Numbered from the stretch's first letter, positions 1 to 17,100 are shown. The stretch: 64,000 nucleotides of DNA from Microbotryum silenes-acaulis (GCA_003665825.1 QPFY01000005.1:1612001-1676000); one strand, 5' to 3'. Made by a program: numbers and translations. The notes: generated by a model from the letters alone, not told the origin.

Positions 1-2198
1 GCGGATCCTTACTTAATTCTACAGATATCAGCCCCTCGCCGTCCCCGTCGCTTGTCCCGCTTTCGTCGCCCGCCACGTCCTCGGCCGGAGGACCGTCCCT
101 CGATGACTCGGACGACCCGCTTGACCTCCTCAACTCCAACACCGCGGTTCGCCTCAACCTGATGGACGTACATCGATCCGACGACGACACCCTGGTGACG
201 CCCGCACCCGCCATTGCCCCCGCTGAACAGCCCTCCGATGACGACTCCCCTGATGAGATCGATTTCCTCTCTCGCCACCACCGCGCCTTCATCGCCACAG
301 ACGACGACGACCCCACCCTCGACGCCATCGAGCCCGTCAAGTCGATTACTAGCGATCCTCAGACCTGGCGCGAAGCAATGTCCAGCGACGAGCACGACAT
401 CTGGGCTCAGGCTGCCGCCGCCGAGTTCACCGCCATGCGCGACGACTTCAAGGTGTTCACCATCGAGCCTCGATCCTCCGTACCACCGGGCGCCACTATC
501 GTCACCTCCAAGTTCGTCTGGAAGACCAAACGCGACGCACGCGGCGAAGTCACGGGGCACAAGGCACGTCTCGTAGCGCAAGGTAACCGACAACGCGACG
601 GCATCGACTTCTCGGAGACTTTCGCACCCGTCGCCCGGTTCTCCTCCATTCGCTGCCTCCTTGCCCTCGCCGCTGCCAATGGTTACCACGTTCATCAGGC
701 CGACATCGACAAGGCTTACCTCCACGGCGAGCTCGATCACGATATCTGGATGACGACGCCACGAGGTTTCGACTTCCCAAGTGATAAGATTCTCCGCCTG
801 CGGCGCTCAATCTACGGTCTCAAGCAGGCCGGTCGCATCTGGAATCGCCACATTGACACATCACTCAGGAGTCTCGGGTACAAGGCAACGGGCACTGATC
901 ACTGCATTTACTCTCACATTGATGATCAGCAACGGCCCCATTATATCGCCTTGTATGTCGACGATCTCCTCATTGTCAGCCCCGCCCTCGACGAGATCGA
1001 ACGCGTCATCTCCGGCCTCGAACAACGATACGGCGTCAAACGACTCGGCCCCGCGGAATACATCCTCGGCATCCAAATCCGCCGCCTGGACGACGGCTCC
1101 ATTGCCCTATCCCAGGAACGCTACATCATGGACGTGCTCGCCCGGTTTCACTTCGACACCACGACACGCGGCGCTACGGTGCCAATGACGCCCGGCCTCT
1201 CGCTCACGGCAGTTCCGGGTCAAGGAACGGAGCGCATTCGATCGTGGTACCTACAAGCCATTGGCTCCCTCCTGTACATTTCCCTTGGCACTCGACCCGA
1301 CATTGCCTTCGCCGTCTCGTACTTGTCCCGGTTCGCCAACAACCCTGGCCGCCGTCATTGGATTGCCGTCAAACACGTCCTTCGCTACCTTCGCGCCACG
1401 TACCGCGATGAGCTACTCTACGCCCGCGGTCCAGCCAAAGTTACGGGTGTGGTTGGGTATTCCGATGCGAACTGGGGTGCCTGCGTCGACACGTCCATCT
1501 CCACAATGGGCTTCGTCTTTTACTTGGCCGGCTCCGCCGTCTCTTGGTCATCGAAGCGTCAGACTCGGGTGGCGGATTCCACCACTGATGCCGAATACCT
1601 CGCCTTGTCGCACGCTGGTAAGGAAGCGATTTACCTTACGCAACTCCTCTCCGAGCTCCACGTTCGCCCGATCGATGCAGCTCACATCTTCACCGACAAC
1701 GAGGCCGCGGCCGCCGTCGCTCACGACCCCGTTCGCACCTCCGGCACTCGACACATACGCCTCCGCGAGCATTTTGTCCGCGACATGGTCAACCGAGGCG
1801 ATATCTCCCTCTCACACGTTGGCACAGCGGACATGGTTGCGGACCTATTCACCAAAGCGCTGGGTCCCAAGATTTTTGGTATACATTGCTATGCTCTAGG
1901 CCTCCGGACGCGGCACCCACGGCTCAAGTCTACCTCGCGTTCGCGTGGGGGGGGGTGTGAGGAATCCACTCTCCGCTCGGGTCAGGACTTAGGCGCGCGG
2001 AGCGAGCCGGGCGCATCGGCCCAGGACTTAGGCGCGCGGAGCGAGCCGGGCGCATCGGCCCAGGACTTAGGCGCGCGCAGCGAGCCTGGCACATTGGCTC
2101 AGCCCCGAGGCTCGCTGGCTGAGGACTTGGGGCGCGCGGCTCCCTTACTGTTAGATTCCTATTCATCACTCTTGGCTATAACTACATCGCTGACGTAG
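1..2198 (+). CDS. Family A element A1: 3' part of gag-pol polyprotein (RT and RNase H)
   Basis: Reverse transcriptase and RNase H part of a copia-type polyprotein; the gag, protease and integrase part lies upstream of the window. The frame is open from base 1. It begins in the acidic Ser/Pro/Asp linker before RT and then shows the RT core: the [10 protein letters not shown] motif, [23 protein letters not shown] and the YVDD active site. RNase H follows with [30 protein letters not shown] and the [12 protein letters not shown] segment. No stop comes before the 9-G polypurine tract, so the frame runs on through the 3' LTR and stops at 2198, adding 13-residue repeats ([13 protein letters not shown] type). 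It looks identical in protein to A4 and A5 over the shared part, so this copy is young. It sits inside C1, which resumes at 2215. Confidence 0.93.
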   Translation, partial: GSLLNSTDISPSPSPSLVPLSSPATSSAGGPSLDDSDDPLDLLNSNTAVRLNLMDVHRSDDDTLVTPAPAIAPAEQPSDDDSPDEIDFLSRHHRAFIATDDDDPTLDAIEPVKSITSDPQTWREAMSSDEHDIWAQAAAAEFTAMRDDFKVFTIEPRSSVPPGATIVTSKFVWKTKRDARGEVTGHKARLVAQGNRQRDGIDFSETFAPVARFSSIRCLLALAAANGYHVHQADIDKAYLHGELDHDIWMTTPRGFDFPSDKILRLRRSIYGLKQAGRIWNRHIDTSLRSLGYKATGTDHCIYSHIDDQQRPHYIALYVDDLLIVSPALDEIERVISGLEQRYGVKRLGPAEYILGIQIRRLDDGSIALSQERYIMDVLARFHFDTTTRGATVPMTPGLSLTAVPGQGTERIRSWYLQAIGSLLYISLGTRPDIAFAVSYLSRFANNPGRRHWIAVKHVLRYLRATYRDELLYARGPAKVTGVVGYSDANWGACVDTSISTMGFVFYLAGSAVSWSSKRQTRVADSTTDAEYLALSHAGKEAIYLTQLLSELHVRPIDAAHIFTDNEAAAAVAHDPVRTSGTRHIRLREHFVRDMVNRGDISLSHVGTADMVADLFTKALGPKIFGIHCYALGLRTRHPRLKSTSRSRGGGCEESTLRSGQDLGARSEPGASAQDLGARSEPGASAQDLGARSEPGTLAQPRGSLAEDLGRAAPLLLDSYSSLLAITTSLT

Positions 2199-2214
2199 TA
2201 GAGTTGATCGAATA
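1956..2214 (+). repeat. 3' LTR of A1 (259 bp, short-tail form)
   Basis: Starts TGTGAGG directly after a run of 9 G (polypurine tract) and ends GATCGAATA. It contains a 39-bp tandem repeat (GCGCGCGGAGCGAGCC core) and one copy of the tail TTCATCACTCTTGG...GATCGAATA. It lacks the 70-bp GT-AG segment seen in A3, A4 and A5; the length difference from the 329-bp form is exactly 70. Confidence 0.92.
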
Positions 2215-2326
2215 TTCCAGAGCCGCGACGTCCTATTCGATGAGAAAGTCTTCCCCGCTCGAGATGCCCCGATCGACCAACCGAAACCTCACATGACGTC
2301 CACCACTGGCGACTGACCTTTGTTGA
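2215..2326 (+). pseudogene. C1 Pol fragment between two family A insertions
   Basis: This 112-bp piece matches the integrase-RT linker of the intact C5 ORF (about 47872-47984). It is the part of C1 between A1 and A2. One G is missing relative to C5 near 2314 (GACTGACC against GACTGGACC), so the frame is broken even without the insertions. The last five bases, gttga at 2322-2326, are the target duplication of A2 and recur at 7457-7461. Confidence 0.88.
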
Positions 2327-2666
2327 TATCGATCACTCTACTGTAGTTATAGCCAAGAGTGATGAATCATTTCAACATACCTATTCGATCAACTCTACTA
2401 CGTCAGCGATGTAGTTATAGCCAAGAGTGATGAATAGGAAGCTAACAGTAAGGGAGCCGCGCGCCCCAAGTCCTCAGCCAGGGAGCCTCGGGGCTGAGCC
2501 AATGTGCCAGGCTCGCTGCGCGCGCCTAAGTCCCAGGCTCGCTCCGCGCGCCCAAGTCCTGGGCCGATGTGCCCGGCTCGCTCCGCGCGCCTAAGTCCTG
2601 AGCCGATGCGCCCGGCTCGCTCCGCGCGCCTAAGTCCTGACCCGAGCGGAGAGTGGATTCCTCACA
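2327..2666 (-). repeat. 3' LTR of A2, with a decayed tail duplication
   Basis: Ends GGATTCCTCACA at 2666 next to the C-run. The tail is present twice: an intact copy and a degraded outer copy (2327 to about 2375), separated by the complement of the GTATGTTGAAAT linker. The 5' LTR of the same element has a single tail. Confidence 0.87.
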
Positions 2667-5600
2667 CCCCCCCCCACGCGAACGCGAGGTAGACTTGAGC
2701 CGTGGGTGCCGCGTCCGGAGGCCTAGAGCATAGCAATGTATACCAAAAATCTTGGGACCCAGCGCTTTGGTGAATAGGTCCGCAACCATGTCCGCTGTGC
2801 CAACGTGTGAGAGGGAGATATCGCCTCGGTTGACCATGTCGCGGACAAAATGCTCGCGGAGGCGTATGTGTCGAGTGCCGGAGGTGCGAACGGGGTCGTG
2901 AGCGACGGCGGCCGCGGCCTCGTTGTCGGTGAAGATGTGAGCTGCATCGATCGGGCGAACGTGGAGCTCGGAGAGGAGTTGCGTAAGGTAAATCGCTTCC
3001 TTACCAGCGTGCGACAAGGCGAGGTATTCGGCATCAGTGGTGGAATCCGCCACCCGAGTCTGACGTTTCGATGACCAAGAGACGGCAGAGCCAGCCAAGT
3101 AAAAAACGAAGCCCATTGTGGAGATGGACGTGTCGACGCAGGCACCCCAGTTCGCATCGGAATAACCGACCACACCCGTAACTTTGGCTGGACCGCGGGC
3201 GTAGAGTAGCTCATCGCGGTACGTGGCACGAAGGTAGCGAAGGACGTGTTTGACGGCAATCCAATGACGACGGCCAGGGTTGTTGGCGAACCGGGACAAG
3301 TACGAGACGGCGAAGGCAATGTCGGGTCGAGTGCCAAGGGAAATGTACAGGAGGGAGCCGATGGCTTGGAGGTACCACGATCGAATGCGCTCCGTTCCCT
3401 GACCCGGAACTGCTGTGAGCGAGAGGCCGGGCGTCATTGGCACTGTAGCGCCGCGTGTCGTGGTGTCGAAGTGAAACCGGGCGAGCACGTCCATGATGTA
3501 GCGTTCCTGGGATAGGGCAATGGAGCCGTCGTCCAGGCGGCGGATTTGGATGCCGAGGATGTATTCCGCGGGGCCGAGCCTTTTGACGCCGTATCGCTGT
3601 TCAAGGCCGGAGATGACGCGTTCGATCTCATCGAGGGCGGGGCTGACAATGAGGAGATCGTCGACATACAAGGCGATATAATGGGGCCGTTGCTGATCAT
3701 CAATGTGAGAGTAAATGCAGTGATCAGTGCCCGTTGCCTTGTACCCGAGACTCCTGAGTGATGTGTCAATGTGGCGATTCCAGATGCGACCGGCCTGCTT
3801 GAGACCGTAGATTGAGCGCCGCAGGCGGAGAACCTTATCGCTCGGGAAGTCGAAACCTCGTGGCGTTGTCATCCAGATATCGTGATCGAGCTCGCCGTGG
3901 AGGTAAGCCTTGTCGATGTCGGCCTGATGAACGTGGTAACCGTTGGCAGCGGCGAGGGCAAGGAGGCAGCGAATGGAGGAGAAACGGGCAACGGGTGCGA
4001 AAGTCTCCGAGAAATCGATGCCGTCGCGTTGGCGGTTACCTTGCGCTACAAGGCGTGCCTTCCGCCCTGTGACGTCACCGCGTGCATCGCGCTTGGTCTT
4101 CCAGACGAATTTGGAGGTGACGATAGTGGCGCCCGGCGGTACGGAGGATCGAGGCTTGATGGTGAACACCTTGAAGTCGTCGCGCATGGCGGTGAACTCG
4201 GCGGCGGCAGCCTGAGCCCAGATGTCGTGCTCGTCGCTGGACATTGCTTCACGCCAGGTCTGAGGGTCGCTAGTGATCGATTTGATGGGCTCGATGGCTT
4301 CGAGGGCGGGGTTGTCGTCTTCTGCGGCGATGAAGGCGCGGTGGTGGCGAGAGAGGAAATCGATCTCATCAGGGGAGTCGTCATCGGAGGGCTGTTCAGC
4401 GGGGGCCATGGCGGGTGCGGGCGTCACCAGGGTGTCGTCGTCGGATTGATGTACGTCCATCAGGTTGAGGCGAACCGCGGTGTTGGAGTTGAGGAGGTCA
4501 AGCGGGTCGTCCGAGTCATCGAGGGACGGTCCCCCGGCCGAGGATGTGGCGGGCGACGAAAGCGGGGCAAGCGACGGGGACGGCGAGGGGCTGGTATCTG
4601 TAGAATTAAGTAAGGATCCGCCAGTGTACCCTGGGGCCACGTCAACGGCGCTCATGGCAGAATCATCAAGAGAGGATGAGACGTCCATGTGCGCCGACCT
4701 TACTAGTGGGGTCCTCGTCTTGACGGCTGGGGCGGGCGTGTCGGCGGGAATGACGAACTGGCGTTCGGTGTCGTCCGCATCGACGGGCGTGTTGATTGGT
4801 AGACCGGGGAAGTCGTCGTCGAGGAAGGTGGCATTTCGGCCAATCACAACCTTGTTGGTAGAATGGTCGAAGAAACGGAAAGCCTTGGAGGCGAGGTCGT
4901 AACCGGTGAAGATCACGCGCGCGGCCTTGGGGTCGAGCTTGCTGCGAAGGTTCGGCGCGACCGTGAGCCAGGCCGCGCAGCCGAACGGGTGGAGGGCGGT
5001 GGCGGTGGTGCGTTGGCCGTTCCAAACGGATTCTGGAGTCTGTTTGGCCAAAGCTGAGTGTGAGCACCTGTTTTTGCAATAAACGAAGTATGCAGCCGCT
5101 TCATCCCAAAAGGTGGCCGGCAGATGGGAGTCAGCAAGGAGGGCAAGGACGCCCTCGACGATGGAGAGATTGACACGTTCGGCACGACCGTTTTGCTGAG
5201 GTGTGTAGGGGATAGAATATTGACGACGAATACCCCTGGACTTGCAGAACTCCGTGAATGCGTTCGATTGGTACTCCCCGCCGTTGTCGGTGCGAAGGGT
5301 TTTTAAACGCTCGTTCGTCTCTAACTCCACTTCGGCGAGCCAAGTCTGGAAGGTCGGGAAGACGTCGCTTTTGTGATCGATCGCGTATGCCCAGAGTTTG
5401 CGAGAGTGGTCGTCAAGAAATGTGACAAGGTAGCGCTTCCCGGTCAAGGACGGAGTGGGGAACGAAAGGACATCGCTGTGCACGAGGCCGAGTCTTTCGG
5501 GGGAATGCGACTCAGAGTCGGGAAAAGGAAGACGGTGGCCTTTGGAACCAAGGCAAGCATTGCAAACAAACTCCTCTACGTCTTTGTCACTGTACCCGGC

Positions 5601-7144
5601 CCCAAACCCGTCCAGCAAACCTGCGGCGATCATCTTCTGTATAGAGGATGGGGCAAGATGGCCGAGGCAGCGGTGAAGGGTAAGCAGGGGCACGGTCGAC
5701 TCAGAACGCGAGAGAAAGGCAAGCTGCTGACACTTGGTGTGGTCCGCGTCCAAAAGGTAGAGACCGTCGTTAACCCTGGTACCGTGAGCAATGGCCTGGC
5801 CGTCCTTGGCGATGTCGATGCCGTCGCTGGTGAAGGCGAGTCGAACGCGGTCGGTGTCGCAGAGGCGAGAGACGGAGAGGAGGTTGACGTGGAGGCCCGG
5901 CGTGTGCAGAACGCCACGCAGCGTGATCGGATGTCCGGTCTTGGCAACGAACGCTACGTCCCCCATGCCGATGGCCGTGATACCGCCGGCAATGCCGCCG
6001 ATCTTGGTGTGCGCCGTCTGGCGATAAGCCGTGAATAGAGAACGATCGGCGACCATGTGTGCCGTGGCGCCCGAGTCGACTACAAAGGCATCAGTCGGGA
6101 GTTGCCGGCGAGCGAACAGGCAGGAGGCGAAATAGCCGACGTTAGGCTGTTGAGCGGCGGGGAGAGACATGTCGTCCTGGTTGTCGTCGCCGGTGTGTTT
6201 TTGTTCGCCCCGGTGCTTGCAGTCGAGGGCCCAGTGCCCTTTCTTGTGGCAGCGGCGGCAGGGGCCGGCGGGCGGGTGTTTCGCCCGTGAGGTGCAGTCG
6301 CGCAGGCGGTGGCCGGGGCGCGGCAGGCGGGACAAGGGGAGGCGGTGGCGAGCATGGCCGAGTGTGATGACGAGAGTCCCGCCGAGCGAAGCTGGATGCG
6401 AATGCGATCCGTCAGCGTCGTGAGTTCCGGGAGGTCGCGTTGGTTGCGCTGCTCGTCCGTGAATGTGAGGCGGAAGCTGTCGAGGCAAGGTGGGACCATG
6501 GCGAGCACGTGAGTGGCGAGCACGTCGTTGAGCGAGGTTTTGGCGTCGCGGATTTCCTGCGCGATCGACATGTATTCGCGGAGCCAGGTGTCGTACGCCT
6601 CGACGGAGGCAGGCATCTTCCTGAAATCCCAAAGGCGGGCGAACAACTCGAGGGTGCGAGTGGCGTCGTCCGGTGCGAAACGAGCCTTGAGTGCGGCGAA
6701 GATGCGTGGTGCCGACAGGTCGTCGCTGGGGATGGTGTCGAGGGTGGCTGAGACGTCGGCGGAGTCGATCGAGCCAACGATGATTTCCCGCGCGGCGTCG
6801 TCACGGGCGGCAAGCTGGTCAGCCATCCATGTCGGGGGGATGACACCGTCAAGAACGTAACCACGGACTTGATTTGGAAGCGCGAGACGGAGTTGACGTA
6901 ACCAGTTCGTAAACGACTTAGGCCCGTCAAGACGAGCGTGCTTGGGGAACACGACTTTTGATGCGGTGGCGGTGTTTGCCTGCGTGGCAGTGACGGGCGG
7001 GGTGGCGGCGGCGGCGGCGGCAGGGGGCGGTGAGGCCTGTAGAGCGGCAAGCTGTGCCTGTAGCGTGGCGATTTGCACGCTGATCGAAGGGTCAGGGGAG
7101 CTGGTGTCCCTGGGAGGCGAGGGCGGGGCGGGGGAGCTGTCCAT
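2526..7144 (-). pseudogene. A2 gag-pol, frameshifted
   Basis: Gag starts at 7144 ([11 protein letters not shown]) and reads to about 6310. There a run CGCGCCCCCGG in A4 and A5 is one C shorter, inside the first zinc knuckle (CPACRAP then out of frame). The pol frame resumes from about 6310 with the second knuckle and goes on through protease (DSGATAHM), the HHCC integrase zinc finger (HRCLGHL ... CNACLG), the D-D-E integrase core ([23 protein letters not shown]), RT (YVDD) and RNase H, ending inside the 3' LTR at 2526. Several substitutions separate it from A5. One base of sequencing error could also explain the shift, but the spread of other changes favours true decay. Confidence 0.9.
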
Positions 7145-7210
7145 GCTGCGATGGTGCGATGGGCTGGGGCGGCTCGAGTGGCTGGGCTCGAGGGAAAATG
7201 CAAGCGGCGG

Positions 7211-7236
7211 GGCTGGTAGCTCGTGGGCTTATAACC
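7211..7236 (-). other. A2 primer-binding site, tRNA half-molecule type
   Basis: Lies directly inside the 5' LTR and reads GGTTATAAGCCCACGAGC on the element strand. The complement reads like the D-arm and anticodon loop of a tRNA (GGTAGCTCG..GGGCTTATAACC), so the primer would be a tRNA cut in the anticodon arm, as known for Drosophila copia. Confidence 0.7.
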
Positions 7237-7456
7237 TATTCGATCAACTCTACTACGTCAGCGATGTAGTTATAGCCAAGAGTGATGAATAGGAAGCTAA
7301 CAGTAAGGGAGCCGCGCGCCCCAAGTCCTCAGCCAGGGAGCCTCGGGGCTGAGCCAATGTGCCAGGCTCGCTCCGCGCGCCCAAGTCCTGGGCCGATGTG
7401 CCCGGCTCGCTCCGCGCGCCTAAGTCCTGACCCGAGCGGAGAGTGGATTCCTCACA
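7237..7456 (-). repeat. 5' LTR of A2 (220 bp, short tail)
   Basis: Reads TGTGAGG...GATCGAATA on the minus strand. It is 39 bp shorter than the A1 LTR, which equals one unit of the internal 39-bp tandem repeat, and it has no tail duplication. Confidence 0.9.
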
Positions 7457-9310
7457 GTTGACGCTGCACATGGCTCCCGCGCGGCACCACCTCCGTCCCT
7501 CCAACCTGTCGTGCACGAAAATCGATTTGCCGCGCTTGAGACCAACGCGAGTGACGACACAACGATCGACATGTCCGACGATGGCTTTGACACACCGTCC
7601 GACATGTCCAGGGCTCAGTTCTCGCCATCACCTCCTGCGTCGGACGTGACCGATGACTCGGCCGACCCAATCGACTTCTTGTCATGCCCGTCTCGCGCCG
7701 CTGCCTTCGCCGCCACCACCGCTGGTTCATCAGTCGTCGAACTCGAAGGGCCAACCGAGGACCCCCAAAATTGGTCGCAGGCGGTCAAGTCAGGTAAAGA
7801 GGAGATCTGGAGGCAAGCAGCAGCCGATGAGTTTCACTCCCTTGCCACCGAGTACAAATGCTTCACCCCGGTCAACTCCTCCTCACTGCCCCCCGGTGCC
7901 AAAGTCCTTGGATCCAGGTTCATCTTCCGCACCAAACGCGATCAACTTGGCAAGATCACTTCGCACAAGGGCCGGCTCGTTGCACAGGGCTTCTCCCAGC
8001 GCCCAGGTATCGATTACGATGAGACGTTTGCTCCTGTCGCCAAGTTCACCTCAATCCGAGCTCTCATCGCACTGGCCGCCGCCAAGAACCTCCACGTCCA
8101 TCAGGCCGACGTTGACAAGGCATACCTCCACGGCGAGCTGAAGGAAGACCTCTACATGCGCGTCCCACAAGGTGTTGACATGCCCGGTAAAGTCCTCAAA
8201 CTCCATCGATCGATCTACGGCCTCAAGCAGGCCGGCCGAGTCTGGAATGAGCACATTGACTTGACGCTGAAGAGCCTCAACTACCGCGCCACAGCCAAGG
8301 ACCACTGCGTGTACGTACGACGCGACGGCGACCAATACCACTACATCGCCCTCTACGTCGATGACTTGCTGATGGTCAGCCCTTCGGAGGACGAGATCGA
8401 GCGCATCCTCAACGGCCTGGAGCAAAAATACGGCATCAAGCGACTTGGCCCAGCCCAATACATCTTGGGGATCCAGATCAAACGACAGGCCGACAAGTCC
8501 ATCATCCTGTCGCAGGAGGCGTACATCACAAGTATCCTCCGCAGATTTGGAATGTCAGACAGCAGCCCCGCCTCCACGCCCATGGCCCCAAACCGCCAGC
8601 TCGAGCATTCGCTCGCGGAACCGTCAAAGATCGCTCAGACGCGCTACATGCAGGCCATTGGGTGCCTCCTCTACGCCGCCACTGGTACTCGCCCAGACAT
8701 CTCCTACGCCGTTGGATACCTCGCACGTTTCTCTGCCAGTCCCACACCTGAACACTGGACCGCCATCAAGACCGTCTTTCGGTACTTATGCGGAACTGCA
8801 CGCCTTGGCCTGCACTACAGCTCCGAGCAAGGCAAGTTCTCGGGATTCACGGGTTACTCTGACGCGGACTGGGGAACCTGCACCACGTCATCACGGTCAA
8901 CCATGGGGTACAGCTTCCACCTGGCTGGCTCCGTTATCTCCTGGTCCTCCAAAGTGCAAAACCGAGTGGCCGACTCCACCACAGACGCCGAGTACCTCGC
9001 CCTCTCGCATGCCTCGAAGGAAGCTGGCCACCTCCAAGAACTACTTATGGAGCTGGGCATCGACACTCAAGCTCCCGTCCAACTTTACGGCGACAACCAA
9101 GGAGCACTGGCTCTCGCCAAGAACCCCACCCTTCACCACCGGTCCCGACACATTCGCATTCGCGAACATTTCGTACGCGACCAGGTCAGGCTGGGCACCA
9201 TTCGAGTCGACTATGTGGACACGAAAACCATGGTCGCCGATATCTTCACCAAGGCACTTGGGCCTTTAGTGTTCAAGGTTCATCGTGAGAACCTGGGTCT
9301 CCGAGGCTAA
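7457..9310 (+). pseudogene. C1 Pol, 3' part (RT and RNase H), separated from its 5' part by A2
   Basis: From 7462 this continues the C1 frame interrupted at 2326. It matches residues of about 526-1141 of the intact C5 polyprotein: acidic linker, RT ([37 protein letters not shown]) and RNase H ([34 protein letters not shown]), with a proper stop at 9310, 22 bp before the LTR. The internal part is intact, but the insertions of A1 and A2 and the 1-base loss near 2314 disable the element. Confidence 0.93.
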
Positions 9311-9332
9311 GTAAGCTTCGAGCGAGGGGGGG

Positions 9333-9640
9333 TGTTGAATTCCATACACTCTTGCTTAGATCAATCTCCAATCCGCGCCGCGCCTGGCTAGCCGCGCCGC
9401 TTGGACCTCTCTTTGGACTTAGAGATATTTCGCACACTCGCACTGCGCGCCTCTTTAGTCTTCCCCCTAACGCTCCAAACTACTCCCTTACAACCCGTAC
9501 TCTGTCTCGTGTACTTACTGGTTGCCGATCCAGGTTAGTTGCAATCCTAACGCTCCAAACTACTCCCTTACAACCCGTACTCTGTCTCGTGTACTTACTG
9601 GTTGCCGATCCAGTCCCCTCTCGAGACATACGGTTTAACA
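9333..9640 (+). repeat. 3' LTR of C1 (308 bp, with GT-AG segment)
   Basis: Begins TGTTGAATTCC after a 7-G polypurine tract and ends GGTTTAACA. The 80-bp segment 9534-9613 starts GTTAGT and ends CCAG and is mostly a second copy of the preceding tail. The right flank gattc is inside a family B LTR, so C1 was inserted into the 5' LTR of B; the left end is outside the window. Confidence 0.93.
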
Positions 9641-13598
<3,958 letters not shown>

Positions 13599-13939
13599 GG
13601 CTGCACAGCTTGGCTCACGGTCGCGCCCGAACTTCGCTCGAAACTCGACCCGAAAGCGGTTCGCGCTCTCTTCACCGGCTACGACCTGGCTTCTAAAGCC
13701 TTCCGTTTCTACGACACTACGACAAAGAAGATCGTTCTGGGCAGAAATGCCACGTTCCTCGACACTGAATTCCCCGGGCTACCTGGCGACTCCACCGAGC
13801 ACGAAGTCGACATGCACTTCGCCAGCGCTCCCATCGTCGACCTTCAAGACACTGTCAAGACATGGACCCCACTAGTAAGGTCGGCGCACATGGACGTCTC
13901 ATCCCCTCTTGATGATTCTGCCATGAGCGCCGTTGACGT
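13599..13939 (+). pseudogene. B pol fragment: end of integrase and linker
   Basis: Continues B from A3 ([19 protein letters not shown]) to the linker [16 protein letters not shown]2 interrupts it at 13940; gacgt at 13935-13939 is the target duplication of C2. Confidence 0.92.
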
Positions 13940-14167
13940 TGTTAAACCGTATGTCTCGAGAGGGGACTGGATCGGCAACCAGTAAGTACACGAGACAGAG
14001 TACGGGTTGTAAGGGAGTAGTTTGGAGCGTTAGGGGGAAGACTAAAGAGGCGCGCAGTGCGAGTGTGCGAAATATCTCTAAGTCCAAAGAGAGGTCCAAG
14101 CGGCGCGGCTAGCCAGGCGCGGCGCGGATTGGAGATTGATCTAAGCAAGAGTGTATGGAATTCAACA
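13940..14167 (-). repeat. 3' LTR of C2 (228 bp, without GT-AG segment)
   Basis: Reads TGTTGAATTCC...GGTTTAACA on the minus strand. The tail occurs once. Removing the 80-bp segment from the 308-bp form gives this form. Confidence 0.93.
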
Positions 14168-14189
14168 CCCCCCCTCGCTCGAAGCTTAC

Positions 14190-17100
14190 TTAGCCTCGGA
14201 GACCCAGGTTCTCACGATGAACCTTGAACACTAAAGGCCCAAGTGCCTTGGTGAAGATATCGGCGACCATGGTTTTCGTGTCCACATAGTCGACTCGAAT
14301 GGTGCCCAGCCTGACCTGGTCGCGTACGAAATGTTCGCGAATGCGAATGTGTCGGGACCGGTGGTGAAGGGTGGGGTTCTTGGCGAGAGCCAGTGCTCCT
14401 TGGTTGTCGCCGTAAAGTTGGACGGGAGCTTGAGTGTCGATGCCCAGCTCCATAAGTAGTTCTTGGAGGTGGCCAGCTTCCTTCGAGGCATGCGAGAGGG
14501 CGAGGTACTCGGCGTCTGTGGTGGAGTCGGCCACTCGGTTTTGCACTTTGGAGGACCAGGAGATAACGGAGCCAGCCAGGTGGAAGCTGTACCCCATGGT
14601 TGACCGTGATGACGTGGTGCAGGTTCCCCAGTCCGCGTCAGAGTAACCCGTGAATCCCGAGAACTTGCCTTGCTCGGAGCTGTAGTGCAGGCCAAGGCGT
14701 GCAGTTCCGCATAAGTACCGAAAGACGGTCTTGATGGCGGTCCAGTGTTCAGGTGTGGGACTGGCAGAGAAACGTGCGAGGTATCCAACGGCGTAGGAGA
14801 TGTCTGGGCGAGTACCAGTGGCGGCGTAGAGGAGGCACCCAATGGCCTGCATGTAGCGCGTCTGAGCGATCTTTGACGGTTCCGCGAGCGAATGCTCGAG
14901 CTGGCGGTTTGGGGCCATGGGCGTGGAGGCGGGGCTGCTGTCTGACATTCCAAATCTGCGGAGGATACTTGTGATGTACGCCTCCTGCGACAGGATGATG
15001 GACTTGTCGGCCTGTCGTTTGATCTGGATCCCCAAGATGTATTGGGCTGGGCCAAGTCGCTTGATGCCGTATTTTTGCTCCAGGCCGTTGAGGATGCGCT
15101 CGATCTCGTCCTCCGAAGGGCTGACCATCAGCAAGTCATCGACGTAGAGGGCGATGTAGTGGTATTGGTCGCCGTCGCGTCGTACGTACACGCAGTGGTC
15201 CTTGGCTGTGGCGCGGTAGTTGAGGCTCTTCAGCGTCAAGTCAATGTGCTCATTCCAGACTCGGCCGGCCTGCTTGAGGCCGTAGATCGATCGATGGAGT
15301 TTGAGGACTTTACCGGGCATGTCAACACCTTGTGGGACGCGCATGTAGAGGTCTTCCTTCAGCTCGCCGTGGAGGTATGCCTTGTCAACGTCGGCCTGAT
15401 GGACGTGGAGGTTCTTGGCGGCGGCCAGTGCGATGAGAGCTCGGATTGAGGTGAACTTGGCGACAGGAGCAAACGTCTCATCGTAATCGATACCTGGGCG
15501 CTGGGAGAAGCCCTGTGCAACGAGCCGGCCCTTGTGCGAAGTGATCTTGCCAAGTTGATCGCGTTTGGTGCGGAAGATGAACCTGGATCCAAGGACTTTG
15601 GCACCGGGGGGCAGTGAGGAGGAGTTGACCGGGGTGAAGCATTTGTACTCGGTGGCAAGGGAGTGAAACTCATCGGCTGCTGCTTGCCTCCAGATCTCCT
15701 CTTTACCTGACTTGACCGCCTGCGACCAATTTTGGGGGTCCTCGGTTGGCCCTTCGAGTTCGACGACTGATGAACCAGCGGTGGTGGCGGCGAAGGCAGC
15801 GGCGCGAGACGGGCATGACAAGAAGTCGATTGGGTCGGCCGAGTCATCGGTCACGTCCGACGCAGGAGGTGATGGCGAGAACTGAGCCCTGGACATGTCG
15901 GACGGTGTGTCAAAGCCATCGTCGGACATGTCGATCGTTGTGTCGTCACTCGCGTTGGTCTCAAGCGCGGCAAATCGATTTTCGTGCACGACAGGTTGGA
16001 GGGACGGAGGTGGTGCCGCGCGGGAGCCATGTGCAGCGTCAACAAAGGTCCAGTCGCCAGTGGTGGACGTCATGTGAGGTTTCGGTTGGTCGATCGGGGC
16101 ATCTCGAGCGGGGAAGACTTTCTCATCGAATAGGACGTCGCGGCTCTGGAAGAACGAAGTTGTGGCCGGGTCGTAAAGCGTCCAGGCCTTCGATCTGTTA
16201 TCGATGCCAACGAAGATGAATGGTTTGGCCTTGGGGTCGAGTTTTGCTCGCTTGTGCTGAGGGGTGGTGTGCCAGGCGCGGCATCCGAATACCCTCAGGT
16301 TTGCCGTGCTGGGAGGTTTGCCAAACCAGACAGCGTCCGGGATCTTGTGGTCGATGGCGCTGTGCGGGCTGAGGTTCTTGGTGTCAACAACGTACCGGAG
16401 GGCCTCTCGCCAGAGTGTCATGGGCAGTCCCGAGTGCTGGAGCAGGGCGATCGTCCCCTCGATGATCGTGCGGTTTGTCCTTTCGGCTCGGCCGTTCTGC
16501 TCCGGGGTGTACAGGATTGTGAGCTGCCTGGTAATGCCGTGGTGAGAGCAGTACTCAATGAAGGCTTTGGACGTGTATTCGCCGCCATTGTCCGTTCGTA
16601 ACGTGCGGAGCTTGAGGCCCGTTGAGCGTTCAATCATGGTGTGCCAACGCTGGAAGGTGTCGAAGACTTGACTCTTGTTTCTCAGCGCGCTTACCCACGT
16701 CTTTCGGGAGAAATCGTCGATGAAGGTGACAACATATCGTTCCCCGTCGGTGGCTGGTTCGGGCAGAGTGAGGACATCGGAGTGAACCAGTTCGAGTGGT
16801 TGCGAAGCGCGAGAGTCCGATGTTGGGAAAGGTGTCCTGGTTGCCTTTGCCGCTTTGCAGGTGTCGCAGGAGAAGGCCTTGCATTCGGCCGCCGAGTACG
16901 TCCATGTTTGACCTTGTAGTTGACCCGACGAGACTGCCCTTCGCAGGTTGGGAAGGGATAGGTGGCCGAATCGTTGGTGCAAAGTTAGGAGAGGGATGGC
17001 GGCTGCTGCAACCGGTGATACCTTGGTGCGGATTGGGGTGGCGTCCAGTGTCGACAATTTGTTCGCAATGAGGGATGCGACACCTATGAGGTGACCTTGT

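Larger units (their letters stand above)
2327..7456 (-). mobile_element. Family A element A2, complete but decayed, inside C1
   Basis: Bounded by gttga on both sides (2322-2326 and 7457-7461), which gives a clear 5-bp TSD. It has two LTRs, a G-run polypurine tract (C-run at 2667-2675 on this strand), gag, pol and a primer site. It differs from A1, A4 and A5 at many residues, carries a gag frameshift and has unequal LTRs (340 bp 3', 220 bp 5'), so it is the oldest A copy here. Confidence 0.93.

Noticed and set aside
1956..2214. CRISPR-like array from the regularly spaced 39-bp units in A LTRs
   Set aside because: Few contiguous repeats without distinct spacers, in a eukaryotic LTR; it is a simple tandem repeat.
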